From NCBI GenBank assembly GCA_965212165.1, contig OZ243096.1, forward strand, positions 3,278,567-3,342,566: 64,000 nucleotides of DNA, in the 5' to 3' direction. This document shows, in pieces, positions 17,052 through 27,304 of the stretch. The notes below the pieces were generated by a model that did not search any database, was not told the origin of the DNA, and saw only the letters and a list, made by a program, of their open reading frames with translations. Position numbers and translations under genes: made by a program. Each line of letters starts with the position of its first letter. Position 1 is the first letter of the stretch. The stretch is from RHLJ01 sp965212165. GTDB taxonomy: Bacteria; Bacteroidota; Rhodothermia; Balneolales; Balneolaceae.

Positions 17052-17869
17052 TTTTTATTTAAACGGGAACTACTATCATTTTCGTCTTTGGATAAATTTA
17101 CTTTTCCAAATCTTCTATCTCGTTTCTGATATGAAGCTATTGCTTTATATAGCTCATTACGTCTGAAATCGGGCCAATATTGTTGAGTTATATATAATTC
17201 TGAATAAGCAAGCTGCCAAAGAAGAAAGTTACTAATCCTATATTCCCCACTTGTTCTAATAATAAGATCAGGATCTGGTACATTTGCTGTAGAAAGATGA
17301 TCACTAATCATCTGATCATTAATTAATTCTGGATCAAGTCGCCCTTCCTTAACATGATTAGATATTTTTTTAAAGGCCTCTGTAATATCCCATCTACCTG
17401 AATAGCTAAGGGCAAGACATAGTTGAAGTCTTGTATTATCTTTTGTAAGATCAATAGCTTCTTGAAGTTGTTTTTGACAATCTTGAGGAAAACGATCCAT
17501 TTGTCCAATTGTAACCAATTGAATATTATTTTTATGAAGGTTATCCGCCTCTTTTCTAAGAGAAGAAACTAAAATTCTCATTAAGCCACGAACTTCTGCA
17601 CTTGGCCGGCCCCAATTTTCTGTAGAAAATGCATATAAAGTTAGATATTGAACACCTAGTTGAGCGCATGCTTCAGTAATATCACGTACTGAATCTACAC
17701 CAACTTTATGACCGTGCAATCTAATACTGCCTTTACTTTTTGCCCATCTCCCATTGCCATCCATAATTATGGCTATATGTTCAGGGATTTCACCGTTTTC
17801 TTTTAAAAGAAATTGGTTTTCCTTGTCTTCTGAAGTTTGAGTGGTATTTGTTAAAGTAAGCTCTTTCAA
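17048..17869 (-). CDS. uppS: Isoprenyl transferase (undecaprenyl diphosphate synthase)
   Basis: UppS condenses isopentenyl diphosphate onto farnesyl diphosphate to give the C55 carrier of cell-wall precursors. The 273 residues contain IAIIMDGNGRWAKSKG with the catalytic Asp37, LYAFSTENWGRP, and the C-terminal DLIIRTSGEYRISNFLLWQ motif. The first 28 residues are a variable hydrophilic extension. The usual cdsA neighbour is absent; instead uppS is coupled directly to bamA, tying carrier lipid synthesis to outer-membrane assembly. Confidence 0.96.
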   Translation of the reverse strand: MKELTLTNTTQTSEDKENQFLLKENGEIPEHIAIIMDGNGRWAKSKGSIRLHGHKVGVDSVRDITEACAQLGVQYLTLYAFSTENWGRPSAEVRGLMRILVSSLRKEADNLHKNNIQLVTIGQMDRFPQDCQKQLQEAIDLTKDNTRLQLCLALSYSGRWDITEAFKKISNHVKEGRLDPELINDQMISDHLSTANVPDPDLIIRTSGEYRISNFLLWQLAYSELYITQQYWPDFRRNELYKAIASYQKRDRRFGKVNLSKDENDSSSRLNKK

Positions 17870-17942
17870 GGGGCTTTTTTTGGCTGATTTTCAAGCTCCC
17901 AAAATTAGAGCTTTAAGCTTCCTTAATCAAGGTAAAGTATGC

Positions 17943-18416
17943 TTATTTATTGGTTAGCTTTCGTTTAATATCAATCATCTCGAGTAAAGCTAACGCAGCC
18001 TCTCCTCCTTTGTTCCCATTCTCACCAGATCTGTCCATAGCTTGCTTAACATCATCGGTGGTTAATACCCCAAAAGCTACTGGTTTTTGGTAGTTTAGGT
18101 TAAGAGTAAGTACACCTTGAGTTACTGCATCACAAACATATTCAAAATGCGGAGTGCCACCTCGAATTACAACGCCCAGTGTAATTACACCATCTACATC
18201 CTTTTCTTCTAGGATATGTTGTGCAGTTAAAGGGATTTCATACGAACCAGGGCAACGAACTACGAGAATATCATCTTCTAATATTCCATTTCCTTTCAAA
18301 ACTTTGAGCGCACCATTCAACATTTTCTCTGTTATACTCGAATTCCATCTAGAAACAACAATTCCAATTTTTGCTCCATTTATCGACGATTTTCCTTCTA
18401 TAATTTCAATGCTCAT
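17943..18416 (-). CDS. ribH: 6,7-dimethyl-8-ribityllumazine synthase
   Basis: RibH joins dihydroxybutanone phosphate and the ribityl-aminopyrimidine in the penultimate step of riboflavin synthesis. The 157 residues include IGIVVSRWNSSIT, the PGSYEIPL substrate loop, GVVIRGGTPHFEYV with the active-site His, and PVAFGVLTTDD. The stop-to-start gap to the upstream PHP gene is one base, so it is co-transcribed with that gene rather than in a rib operon, and no FMN riboswitch precedes it. Confidence 0.96.
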   Translation of the reverse strand: MSIEIIEGKSSINGAKIGIVVSRWNSSITEKMLNGALKVLKGNGILEDDILVVRCPGSYEIPLTAQHILEEKDVDGVITLGVVIRGGTPHFEYVCDAVTQGVLTLNLNYQKPVAFGVLTTDDVKQAMDRSGENGNKGGEAALALLEMIDIKRKLTNK

Positions 18417-18417
18417 A

Positions 18418-19269
18418 TCAATTTTTTATTTCTACTAATTGTTTTCTTTGATCTGTCATTCTCTTCATTTTTTCAATGTGTTTTAATGCAACACAAACCA
18501 CACCAAGGTGTCTTTCTGCCATTTCATAGCCACCATGATAATCACTTCCACCAGTTAGTAAAAGAGAATGTTCTTCTACTATCTTAGTATACTTTTTTTG
18601 AAGATCAAAATTATGACTTGGATGAATACATTCCAATCCATCAATTCCTGCTTCAATAAATTCAATTATTTCAGAAGATTTATAATGTTTAGCTGGGTGA
18701 GCTAGTATTGTTGCCCCACCAATATTTCGAACTATTTCTATAACATCTTTGAAATCTGGATATGTATTCTCTATTTCACCTAGGCGTTCAGTACTTAGAT
18801 ATCTAATGAACGCATCATTATGATTTCGTGCATAACCTTTGCTAACTAGAACTTTTGCGACATGTGGACGCCCGATATTAGCTCCATTTGCTTCTGCTCT
18901 AACTTCATCATAGTCTAGATTTAATCCTTTTCCATTTAAAGTTTTTATTATTCCCTTTATTCTACTTCTTCTGGCAATACGTTGAGATTTAAGGAAATCG
19001 GCAAAATAAGTGGTGTTAACATCGAAATAATAAGCCAGAATATGAGCTTCCTGATTTTTAAAAGAACTTGTTATCTCTACACCTGGTATAAGCTCTATAC
19101 CAAGAGTATTCGCTTTATCAATGGCTTCAAAATAACCTTCAAAAGTATCATGATCTGTAATCGAAAGTGCTGCTAAACCACGTTTATGAGCTACTTCTAC
19201 CGCTTGTTCTGGTAGAAGCCTACCATCGGAGCATTTAGTATGAATATGCAGATCAGCTTTAGTGAGCAT
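18418..19269 (-). CDS. PHP domain phosphoesterase (RNase AM/YciV-like)
   Basis: The 283-residue protein carries the PHP metal site: ADLHIHTKCSDG (about 6-17), LSITDHDTFEGY (about 36-47), a PGVEITSS segment, ILAHPAKH and the C-terminal GGSDYHGG. This layout is that of RnmA/YciV proteins, which hydrolyse 3',5'-nucleoside bisphosphates or trim RNA 5' ends. A histidinol-phosphatase activity is less likely because no his genes are near. The start overlaps the stop of the S41 protease as TAATG. Confidence 0.88.
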   Translation of the reverse strand: MLTKADLHIHTKCSDGRLLPEQAVEVAHKRGLAALSITDHDTFEGYFEAIDKANTLGIELIPGVEITSSFKNQEAHILAYYFDVNTTYFADFLKSQRIARRSRIKGIIKTLNGKGLNLDYDEVRAEANGANIGRPHVAKVLVSKGYARNHNDAFIRYLSTERLGEIENTYPDFKDVIEIVRNIGGATILAHPAKHYKSSEIIEFIEAGIDGLECIHPSHNFDLQKKYTKIVEEHSLLLTGGSDYHGGYEMAERHLGVVCVALKHIEKMKRMTDQRKQLVEIKN

Positions 19270-20909
19270 TATCTACGACCATCCAGAATGGAAGATATTT
19301 GGCTTGAATTAGACAATAGATTAATAGCTTCTTCTAGTTGAGAATCGAAACGCAGTGCTGCATTTGTTTTAGATACCTGTCCTTCATACCTAGAAATTAA
19401 CTCCAAATACAATGTTTTTTTGATCTGTGCTTCTTTTTCTGTGAAATTCAGCTTTTTCTCTTCTTGAATCAGCTCTTTTATTGCTTTTAAATGAGCACCT
19501 ATCTCATCATTATCCTGTTTGTCTTCAAGTTCGTTAAGTAATAATTCTGAATCCGTTTGGTAATCAAATTCTGTACGATCTAAAAAGGAGATAAAGTCTT
19601 GGTAAACATCTTCGGGAAGTTCTTCAGCTACAAAACTACTATTCTGCGATTCGAACTGAGTTGCAAAGTCAAAGTAGCTACCTTCTTGAAATAGAAAGAT
19701 TTCTAATAAACTTGTTTCTGGTCCTGATGAAACAACATCTGGCTCAATACCTCTCCCTTCTTTTACTTCTCGACCATTACGAGTTTTGAATATTCTATTA
19801 GCAGTCTCTTCTCTTGAAATAGATGTATTTCTTCCCTGGTGTGTATAAGCAACTGACTGTATACTACGACCACTTGGAGTATAATATCTAGAAATTGTGA
19901 TTTTCATAGAGGTATTATATGGCATAGGTTTTACCACTTGAACTAGTCCTTTTCCGAAACTTGTTTCACCTAATATTACAGCTCTATCTAAATCTTGAAG
20001 AGCACCTGCAACTACTTCAGAAGCGCTTGCGCTACCTTCATTCATTAAAATTACTATTGGCTTATCAAATAGAATTGGTTCTCTTGTTTCGTAAGCAGAA
20101 TTGTATTCACTAATCCTTCCTCGAGTTTCAACTACAGCTATACCTGGCTCTACAAACTTATCTATTATTGCCACAGCTTCTTGTAATATTCCACCGGGAT
20201 TATCCCTTAAATCAAGAACCAAACCTTGTAGGTTTCCTTTAACAGAAAGGTCTTCAATAGAAGTGCGAATTTCACTTGCAGAATTCATTCCAAATTGTGC
20301 TAGACGTATATAACCAATTTCTTCATTAGCGCCTAAATGCGTTGTATGAGTTACATTTGGGGTCTCAATACTCGCTCTTTTGATTTCAAAATCTATTGGT
20401 TGGTCTAAACCAAAACGTTGAATACTTAGTGTTACATTTGAACCAATTTCACCCATTGTAAGATTCTGTACTTCTTCTGGAAGCAACCCTTCTGTAGACA
20501 CCCCATCAATGGCAACTACTACATCCCCTGCCCGAACACCTTTTTGATCTGCTGGACCACCTTGTGTAGGCGCAACTACTACTACCTTACCATCTCTAAA
20601 TCCAGCTTCAATTCCAATACCTGCATAATTACTGCGAGAAAATATCTCCGCCTGTTCATTTTGGGATTCGTTATAGAAAACAGTGTACGGGTCGAGTGTT
20701 TCCAGCATGGCTTCCATTCCACTTCTCATGAGTAGTTCTGGATCAATTTCATCGACATATTCTAGCGCAACATTCTCATATGCTTTACTAAAAATTGAGA
20801 AGTTCTTCTTAATGAGGAAATAGATATCTGTAACCTGAAAAGCTACAGTACTTATTCCAACTATAGCCAATAACATCACCAACTTAATTTTGGAAATCCT
20901 CACTCTCAT
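19269..20909 (-). CDS. Carboxy-terminal processing protease (S41 family, CtpA/Prc-like)
   Basis: S41 proteases degrade or mature periplasmic proteins, among them peptidoglycan hydrolases. The 546-residue protein has an N-terminal signal anchor (about 8-26), a PDZ domain (about 93-180), and the S41 core with LDLRDNPGG (232-240), the catalytic Ser in GSASASE (292-298) and Lys320 in SFGKG. The C-terminal 150 residues are a charged helical extension. It sits 7 bases after a lytic transglycosylase gene, a pairing that suggests turnover of that enzyme or another wall hydrolase; this is inference. Confidence 0.93.
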   Translation of the reverse strand: MRVRISKIKLVMLLAIVGISTVAFQVTDIYFLIKKNFSIFSKAYENVALEYVDEIDPELLMRSGMEAMLETLDPYTVFYNESQNEQAEIFSRSNYAGIGIEAGFRDGKVVVVAPTQGGPADQKGVRAGDVVVAIDGVSTEGLLPEEVQNLTMGEIGSNVTLSIQRFGLDQPIDFEIKRASIETPNVTHTTHLGANEEIGYIRLAQFGMNSASEIRTSIEDLSVKGNLQGLVLDLRDNPGGILQEAVAIIDKFVEPGIAVVETRGRISEYNSAYETREPILFDKPIVILMNEGSASASEVVAGALQDLDRAVILGETSFGKGLVQVVKPMPYNTSMKITISRYYTPSGRSIQSVAYTHQGRNTSISREETANRIFKTRNGREVKEGRGIEPDVVSSGPETSLLEIFLFQEGSYFDFATQFESQNSSFVAEELPEDVYQDFISFLDRTEFDYQTDSELLLNELEDKQDNDEIGAHLKAIKELIQEEKKLNFTEKEAQIKKTLYLELISRYEGQVSKTNAALRFDSQLEEAINLLSNSSQISSILDGRR

Positions 20910-20916
20910 AGCTCTT

Positions 20917-22908
20917 TTACTTAATTTTTAATGACTGCCCAACATAAATTCTTGATCCATTAAGATTATTAAGTCTTCGGAGTTGAGAAGTAGAAACACC
21001 AAAAGATTCTGCGATCTCACTAAGCGTGTCGTTAGTTTTAACCGTATAGTTTACAGACCCATCATTTGAGGTAGTTGTAGCTGCCGCTAGAAAGATATTA
21101 TCACCTCTCTTTTGACGAGTCTCAATATCTTGTTTTTCTCTAAACGATAGGCTGTTTACCTGCTCAAAATGTGATTTTTGAGAGTTTGGTACATAAACAC
21201 TTAGATTTTGTCCAACACGAATAGTATTACCAATACCATTCCATGTTCTGATATTCCATGCTCTTACATCAAACCATTCAGCGATATGACCGATTGTATC
21301 GCCAGTTTTAACTTTATAAGTCAGCTTAGTTGAGTTTGCAGGTATACTTACGTTTGAGCTTGATGAAGCTCTTGATGTATTTGTTCCACTTTGCTGATTA
21401 GTTGGTCTATTAGCGGAAATTTTTGAGGCACTTCCTGCTGGTAATGGAACAGCTAGAACTTGCCCAGGATAAATCACATTTGATAGATTATCATTACTCG
21501 CATAAATCCCACTAACTGTAGTGCCATACTTTCTTGCAATTAAACCAATAGATTCACCACTTCTAACTGTATGCATTGTTATGCTTTCGCTCACAGATTC
21601 TTTAGGAATATCATCGTAGGAGGCTAAAAATTCTGCTTTTTTACCCTTTGGTATTTTTAATGGATATTTATTTCCTGGAGGAGTAGCCCACCTTAGTAAT
21701 TCAGGGTTATACTGCTTTAGTTCATCCGTTGATATTCCAATTATTTTAGCCATTTCGTCGAGAGGCATTAACCCGTCAACTTCTACTAAATCGTAAGAAT
21801 ATGGTTCTTTACCATAACTCTTCTTAAATCCAAATTCTTCTGGACTTAAATTGATCATTGTAGTAGCAATGAAACCTGGAACATAACCTCGTGTTTCTCT
21901 TGGTAAATAATTATAAGCAGCCCAATAATCTTTAACACCTCCAGCTCGGCTAATTGCCCGATTTAATCCTCTTGGACTAATATTATAATTCGCCATTGCT
22001 AAATGCCAATCACCCCAAATATTGTGTAAATCTTTTAGATGGCGTGCTGCTGCACGTGTTGATTTCTCTGGATCTCTTCGTTCATCGATCCACCAATTTA
22101 CTTCTAGCCCATAAACTCTACCAGTTGCAGCAATAAATTGCCACATACCAACTGCAGAAGCCCAACTTCTAGCTGTCGGGTTAATTCCACTTTCAATAAA
22201 TGATAAATATACAAGCTCAGGTGGTAATCCTTCCTCAGCGAAAATCTTATCCATCATTGGTTTATATACTTCAGCACGTTCTCTCCATGTTTCCATTACT
22301 TCTGGTCTTCGAAGTGTGTAATACACTAAATGTCGATTTACTTGAGAGTTTTGAATTAGAGGAACAGCCGTCTTTTGAATATCAGCATCTTTAGGAAATT
22401 CAAAATCATCTGCTAAAAGGTTCTCATCTTCAAGGAAATCTTCTTGTATAGTAAAAATTTCGCCCTGTGGCTCGTTTTCAGAGTCTGTTATTCCGTAAAA
22501 ATGACGGTATTCACCTACAACAGCTCTAGATAATTCAGCGAATCTGCGATCGCTACGAATCTCTGGATAATCATCTAAAAGATCTTGTGATGCAGTAACA
22601 GCATCGTTTATATAGGTTTCTGCTTGAATTGCATCTTGATCAACTTGAGCATCTAAAGCAAGTACATGGAGTCGATATATATCAGAAATTCTACTGATTA
22701 TATCTTTTTGGAAACTATCAAGATCTGACAAAACTGGAGTATCGATAATAGTCTCTTCTTTTGCTACACCTTGCATAGGATTAGCATATGGAAGTAACCT
22801 CAATGGCATTTCCTTATCTGTTATTGTTACGGTAGAATCCTGTGCCTGTACTAAGTTGGTACTAACAAAGCAAAGTATAATACTAGCAAATAGTATCTTC
22901 TTGATCAT
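20917..22908 (-). CDS. Lytic transglycosylase with three LysM domains (MltD-like)
   Basis: MltD-type enzymes cleave the glycan backbone of peptidoglycan. The 663-residue protein has a signal peptide (about 1-22), a helical N-terminal region, an SLT domain (about 220-350) with catalytic Glu239 in FIESGINP and the SAVGMWQFIAATG and ANYNISPRG motifs, then three LysM peptidoglycan-binding repeats (about 450-495, 530-572, 619-663). The last repeat reaches the very C terminus. A Ser/Thr/Asn-rich linker joins repeats one and two. It heads a minus-strand operon with the S41 protease. Confidence 0.95.
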   Translation of the reverse strand: MIKKILFASIILCFVSTNLVQAQDSTVTITDKEMPLRLLPYANPMQGVAKEETIIDTPVLSDLDSFQKDIISRISDIYRLHVLALDAQVDQDAIQAETYINDAVTASQDLLDDYPEIRSDRRFAELSRAVVGEYRHFYGITDSENEPQGEIFTIQEDFLEDENLLADDFEFPKDADIQKTAVPLIQNSQVNRHLVYYTLRRPEVMETWRERAEVYKPMMDKIFAEEGLPPELVYLSFIESGINPTARSWASAVGMWQFIAATGRVYGLEVNWWIDERRDPEKSTRAAARHLKDLHNIWGDWHLAMANYNISPRGLNRAISRAGGVKDYWAAYNYLPRETRGYVPGFIATTMINLSPEEFGFKKSYGKEPYSYDLVEVDGLMPLDEMAKIIGISTDELKQYNPELLRWATPPGNKYPLKIPKGKKAEFLASYDDIPKESVSESITMHTVRSGESIGLIARKYGTTVSGIYASNDNLSNVIYPGQVLAVPLPAGSASKISANRPTNQQSGTNTSRASSSSNVSIPANSTKLTYKVKTGDTIGHIAEWFDVRAWNIRTWNGIGNTIRVGQNLSVYVPNSQKSHFEQVNSLSFREKQDIETRQKRGDNIFLAAATTTSNDGSVNYTVKTNDTLSEIAESFGVSTSQLRRLNNLNGSRIYVGQSLKIK

Positions 22909-23012
22909 AAATTTCTATAATTTGAATTTTGTTTAAGGTAATAAATTATAAGCTTTAATTAGGAATACAACTGCTCAGCGAATTTGCAACGCAATTGTAA
23001 TCGAAAAAGCGC

Positions 23013-24743
23013 CTAAAATTTTAAATTTTCTTCTTTTTTGAAGTTTATGTCTGATTGAGATGATTTTTCTTGCCCTGTCCATTGTTGAACAATCGGCCAA
23101 CGTCGTCCTGCTCCAAAAGCTTTTGCAGAAACTTTTAAACCAGGTGCAGCTTGATATCGTTTGTGTTCATTTCTATCAACAAGATGAAGTATTTGATCTA
23201 AAGTTGACTCGTCTAATCCTTTAGCTAACATTTCCTCTCTTGATAATTGATCTTCTAGATAGTATTTCAAGATGGTATCTAAAGTTCCGTAATCTGGTAA
23301 AGAATCTGAATCTTTTTGATCTGGTCTTAATTCAGCGCTTGGCTCTTTGTCAATAATCGAGTTTGGGATAATTTCTTTCTGATAATATTCTTCATTCAAC
23401 CAATGACACATTTCATACACTTCCGTTTTATAAAGGTCTGAAATTACGGCAAGGCCGCCAGCCATATCACCATAAAGCGTACAATAACCAACCGCCGTTT
23501 CTGATTTGTTGCCAGTATTGAGCAACATATGACCAAATTTATTAGAAATCGCCATTAATAAATCACCACGGGTTCGACTTTGTAGATTTTCTTCTGCCAC
23601 ATTAAATGTTGTTCCTTCAAAAAGTGGCTCCAGTTGTTTCAAATAAGAATCAAAAACTGTTTTAATTGGAATTTCTTTGAGCTCTACTCCCAAATTTTGA
23701 GCTAGTGTTTCAGAATCGGTAATACTCTCTTCACTTGAAAACTCGGAAGGCATGGTTACAGCCAATACATTTTCTGAACCTACCGCCTCCGCAGCGATAA
23801 CGCAAACCAAAGCAGAGTCTATGCCCCCACTTAATCCCAGTATCACTTTATTCCCAAGTTTAGATTTTCTTAGATAGTCACGAACACCTAGTACTAGCGC
23901 ATCAAACATGGTTTTAATGGGATTCGGAATAGTACGTTCACATTCAGCGTATTTCCCAGCATCTAAAGTTTGAGTTACTGAATTATAGTCTACATCTACA
24001 TAAGTAGATTTAAATCGCTCATCACGTGTAACAATAAACCCTGTTTGATCTAGTGCTAATGAATCGCCATCAAAAATGAGTTCGGTGTTTGCCCCAACCT
24101 GATTAACATAAAATAGAGGTAACCCAAGTTCCTGCGCATGTTTTTGAAGCATCCCAACTCTGGTAATTGGTTTTCTTTTTGTGAATGGTGATGCCGATAT
24201 ATTGATTATTGCTCTCGCCCCTTTCTCCGATAAAATTGCAGCTGGATTGTTTCTATAAGTATGATATTGGATTTCATTATCATTAAACCAAATGTCTTCA
24301 CATACCGTGATCCCAAATGGGATACCATTAATAACTACTGGTTCAAACTCAGTACCTGGTTCAAAATATCTTAAATCATCAAAAACATCGTAGGTAGGTA
24401 GTAGAGCTTTATGAACACGAGCGATCTCTTTCCCGTTTTGGGCTATTATTGCTGAATTAAAACACACACGACCAACCCCATTCATGTTATCAGTAATTGA
24501 TCCAAAAATTACTGTTACTTCTTTAGTAGCCTGTATAATATTTTGGTTTACCTGATAGCAGTATTCACGAAAAACTTTTCGCTCAATAAGATCCATGGGT
24601 GGATAGCCACAAACAACTAATTCTGGTAAAATGAGAATATCTATTGCATCATCTTCTGCTTTATGAATTGCATTCAGAATTAGGGATTGATTGCCAGAAA
24701 GGTCACCAATGGTTGGGTTTATTTGCTCTAGTCTTATTTCCAT
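23013..24743 (-). CDS. nadE: Glutamine-dependent NAD+ synthetase
   Basis: NadE amidates deamido-NAD+ using ammonia released from glutamine. The 576 residues combine an N-terminal nitrilase-fold glutaminase with the catalytic Glu41, Lys112 and Cys148 (in GITVCEDIW) and a C-terminal synthetase domain with the PP-loop SGGIDS (305-310). Conserved LLNTGNKSE and KEPSAELRPDQ segments follow. The length is that of the two-domain bacterial enzyme. It is separated from the next minus-strand gene by about 100 bases and may have its own unit. Confidence 0.97.
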   Translation of the reverse strand: MEIRLEQINPTIGDLSGNQSLILNAIHKAEDDAIDILILPELVVCGYPPMDLIERKVFREYCYQVNQNIIQATKEVTVIFGSITDNMNGVGRVCFNSAIIAQNGKEIARVHKALLPTYDVFDDLRYFEPGTEFEPVVINGIPFGITVCEDIWFNDNEIQYHTYRNNPAAILSEKGARAIINISASPFTKRKPITRVGMLQKHAQELGLPLFYVNQVGANTELIFDGDSLALDQTGFIVTRDERFKSTYVDVDYNSVTQTLDAGKYAECERTIPNPIKTMFDALVLGVRDYLRKSKLGNKVILGLSGGIDSALVCVIAAEAVGSENVLAVTMPSEFSSEESITDSETLAQNLGVELKEIPIKTVFDSYLKQLEPLFEGTTFNVAEENLQSRTRGDLLMAISNKFGHMLLNTGNKSETAVGYCTLYGDMAGGLAVISDLYKTEVYEMCHWLNEEYYQKEIIPNSIIDKEPSAELRPDQKDSDSLPDYGTLDTILKYYLEDQLSREEMLAKGLDESTLDQILHLVDRNEHKRYQAAPGLKVSAKAFGAGRRWPIVQQWTGQEKSSQSDINFKKEENLKF

Positions 24744-24864
24744 AATTAAAGATACAGGAATTTTAAACAGATTTTTAACGAATAATGATCTTCAGTGGCT
24801 AAAAAAGGAACCCTTTTCAATACAATATGATTCAGTACTTGAACCTTATAACTTTTTTAAACTA

Positions 24865-27228
24865 ATGCTGATTCGCTTCTCTTTATTATTGTCATTCATA
24901 ATATTCTTATCACAAATTGCTTTAGGTCAATCAGGTACTTTATCGGGTACAATAACCGATTCGAAAACAGGTGAAGTTTTAATAGGAGCAACGGTTATTT
25001 TAGAAGGTACAACCATTGGTGCAGCTTCAAATTCTGATGGTAGATATACAATAAGAAACATCTCTCCAAAAACGTATAATATCAAGGCATCATACGTTGG
25101 CTACCAATCTCTAACAAAGTTCAATATCGTTATTCGTTCTGAGGGGAACATTGACATAAATTTTGAATTAGAAACTGAGTCAAATGAATTGGGTGAAGTG
25201 TTTGTAACTCCTAATCCGTTTTTGAAAGAAAGTACTACGCCTCTGTCTATACAAAAACTAAGTCAAGAAGAAATTACCGCTTACCCTGGCGGTAACAACG
25301 ACATTGCCAAAGTTGTACAGACTCTACCTGGTATATCTGGTTCTGTTGGCGGGTTTAGAAACGATGTAATCATTCGTGGAGGAGCTCCGAACGAGAATGT
25401 GTATTTCCTGGATGATATTGAGATTCCAAATATTAACCATTTTGCAACTCAAGGAAGTGCAGGTGGTCCTGTTGGACTTCTAAATGTTTCCTTTTTTGAA
25501 GGTGTTACATTAACTGCAAGTTCCTTCGACTCGAAATATGACAATGTACTTTCAGGTGTGTTACAGTTTGATCAACGCAATGGAAATGCTAGAGAATTTC
25601 AAGGAAATTTCAGACTCGGATCAAGTGAATCTGCGCTAACATTGGAAGGTCCATTGTTTAAAGGAGGTAAAAATGAAAGTAATACCACTGTAATTGCATC
25701 AGTAAGACGTTCCTATTTACAGTTTTTATTCGGCATAATCGGCTTACCAATTTTACCCAACTATTGGGATTATCAATACAAGCTAAATCATAAAATTGAT
25801 AAGAATAATGAAATACTCATAACTGGTCTTGGTTCAATCGACACTTATAAAGTGAATGCTTTAGATGAATTTGATGCTGAACAACAAGCTACCCAAGATC
25901 AGGTGCCAATTATTGAACAAGAAACGAATACTATAGGTATTAGCTGGAAACATCGATTCGATAATTCAAACGGTCTATTGCAAACTACTATTAGCAATAA
26001 TGTGCTCAATAACCGATTCTTTAGGTACGAAGATAATATCAACGAAGAAGGTTTATATTTTAAAAATGATTCTAGGGAAATGGAGACAAAATTCCGTTCA
26101 AAAGTATCTTTTTTTAATAATAATTGGACCTACAGCACTGGAATAACCATCCAAAATGCTGATTATGATAATAGTACAACTGATCTGTTAAACAATAATA
26201 CTTTCAATTCTGAAATCAATTTCTTTAAATATGGTCTATTTGGACAATCTACAGTAGCTGTATTAAATGAACGGCTTAATCTATCCTTTGGCTTTAGAGT
26301 TGATGGTAATACATTCACTGATTCAGGTAATGAAATCTTTAGAACATTTAGTCCTCGTATTTCTACGTCGTATAAACTAACATCAAATGAAAAATGGACG
26401 TTAAATACTTCATTAGGGCGGTATTATAAAATTCCTCCATTTACTATTCTTGGGTATAAGAATACTGCTGGAAACTTCATCAATAAGTCGAATACTTATA
26501 TACGAAGTGATCACGCGGTTGCAGGGATTGAGCATTTATTTAATGACCGATCTAGGTTTACAATCGAAGGGTTTTTTAAATGGTATTCCGATTACCCTGT
26601 AAGTTTTCGTGATAGTATCTCATTAGCTAATAAAGGCGGCGGGTTTGAGGTTTTAGGTAGTGAACCAATTTCAAGCCAAGGAAAAGGAAGAACATATGGT
26701 ACAGAGGTGTTGTTTCAACAAAAATTTAATGGTAGAATTTATGGCACAGCTGCTTTCACTTTCTATAAAAGCGAGTTTTCTGGACTAGATAATGAGTTCA
26801 GACCTTCTGTATGGGATAATAATATTCTTATTTCCATTCTTGGAGGATATAAATTTGCAAGAAATTGGGAGCTTAGTGCTAGATATCGATATTTAGGGAG
26901 AACACCGTATGCCCCAGTTGATCAGGAAGCTACTTTAAATAATTATCCAGCTGAAATTTTTGACTACTCACAATTGGGCGAAGTGCGATTAGACGCTTAT
27001 AGTCAGTTAGATATTAGAGTAGATAAAAAGTGGAACCTCAATAAATTAAGTATTGATGTGTTCATTGAAATTCAAAATATCTTGGCTCAAGTAAATCCCC
27101 AAGTACCACAATTTGGATTAGATAGAACCGATTCAGGAGATATTATTACCCCAAGAGAACTAGTTCAGGTTAATACAGAAAACTCTGCGAATGTGCTTCC
27201 ATCGATAGGGCTAGTAGTAAATTTCTAA
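24865..27228 (+). CDS. TonB-dependent receptor with carboxypeptidase-like N-terminal domain
   Basis: An outer-membrane receptor for energised import of an unknown substrate. I use the ATG at 24865, since it starts a good signal peptide (MLIRFSLLLSFIIFLSQIALGQ). An upstream in-frame ATG at 24691 would overlap nadE and push the signal inside. The 787 residues contain a CarboxypepD_reg/CarbopepD-like domain (about 25-110, SGTITDSKTGEVLIGATV), a plug (about 120-230, with NDIAKVVQTLPGI and a VIIRGGAPNENVYFLDDIE stretch) and a barrel ending in VNF. No SusD-type partner lies next to it. It ends at a bidirectional terminator. Confidence 0.9.
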   Translation: MLIRFSLLLSFIIFLSQIALGQSGTLSGTITDSKTGEVLIGATVILEGTTIGAASNSDGRYTIRNISPKTYNIKASYVGYQSLTKFNIVIRSEGNIDINFELETESNELGEVFVTPNPFLKESTTPLSIQKLSQEEITAYPGGNNDIAKVVQTLPGISGSVGGFRNDVIIRGGAPNENVYFLDDIEIPNINHFATQGSAGGPVGLLNVSFFEGVTLTASSFDSKYDNVLSGVLQFDQRNGNAREFQGNFRLGSSESALTLEGPLFKGGKNESNTTVIASVRRSYLQFLFGIIGLPILPNYWDYQYKLNHKIDKNNEILITGLGSIDTYKVNALDEFDAEQQATQDQVPIIEQETNTIGISWKHRFDNSNGLLQTTISNNVLNNRFFRYEDNINEEGLYFKNDSREMETKFRSKVSFFNNNWTYSTGITIQNADYDNSTTDLLNNNTFNSEINFFKYGLFGQSTVAVLNERLNLSFGFRVDGNTFTDSGNEIFRTFSPRISTSYKLTSNEKWTLNTSLGRYYKIPPFTILGYKNTAGNFINKSNTYIRSDHAVAGIEHLFNDRSRFTIEGFFKWYSDYPVSFRDSISLANKGGGFEVLGSEPISSQGKGRTYGTEVLFQQKFNGRIYGTAAFTFYKSEFSGLDNEFRPSVWDNNILISILGGYKFARNWELSARYRYLGRTPYAPVDQEATLNNYPAEIFDYSQLGEVRLDAYSQLDIRVDKKWNLNKLSIDVFIEIQNILAQVNPQVPQFGLDRTDSGDIITPRELVQVNTENSANVLPSIGLVVNF

Positions 27229-27256
27229 TTCAACTATCATGAATTACCTTAAACAA

Positions 27257-27286
27257 AAAAGGCTCCATGAAAATATAGAGCCTTTT
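27257..27286. terminator. Bidirectional terminator between the TonB receptor and the secreted nuclease
   Basis: AAAAGGCTC (27257-27265) pairs with GAGCCTTTT (27278-27286) around a 12-base loop, with A/T flanks on both sides. The adjoining genes converge. Confidence 0.88.
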
Positions 27287-27304
27287 AAAAAATACTAGTT
27301 GAGT

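Noticed and set aside
17870..17942. A terminator or regulatory stem between ribH and uppS
   Set aside because: AAGCTC/GAGCTT arms (17893-17898, 17908-17913) are only 6 bp and have no adjacent T-run on the minus strand, so read-through into uppS is more likely.
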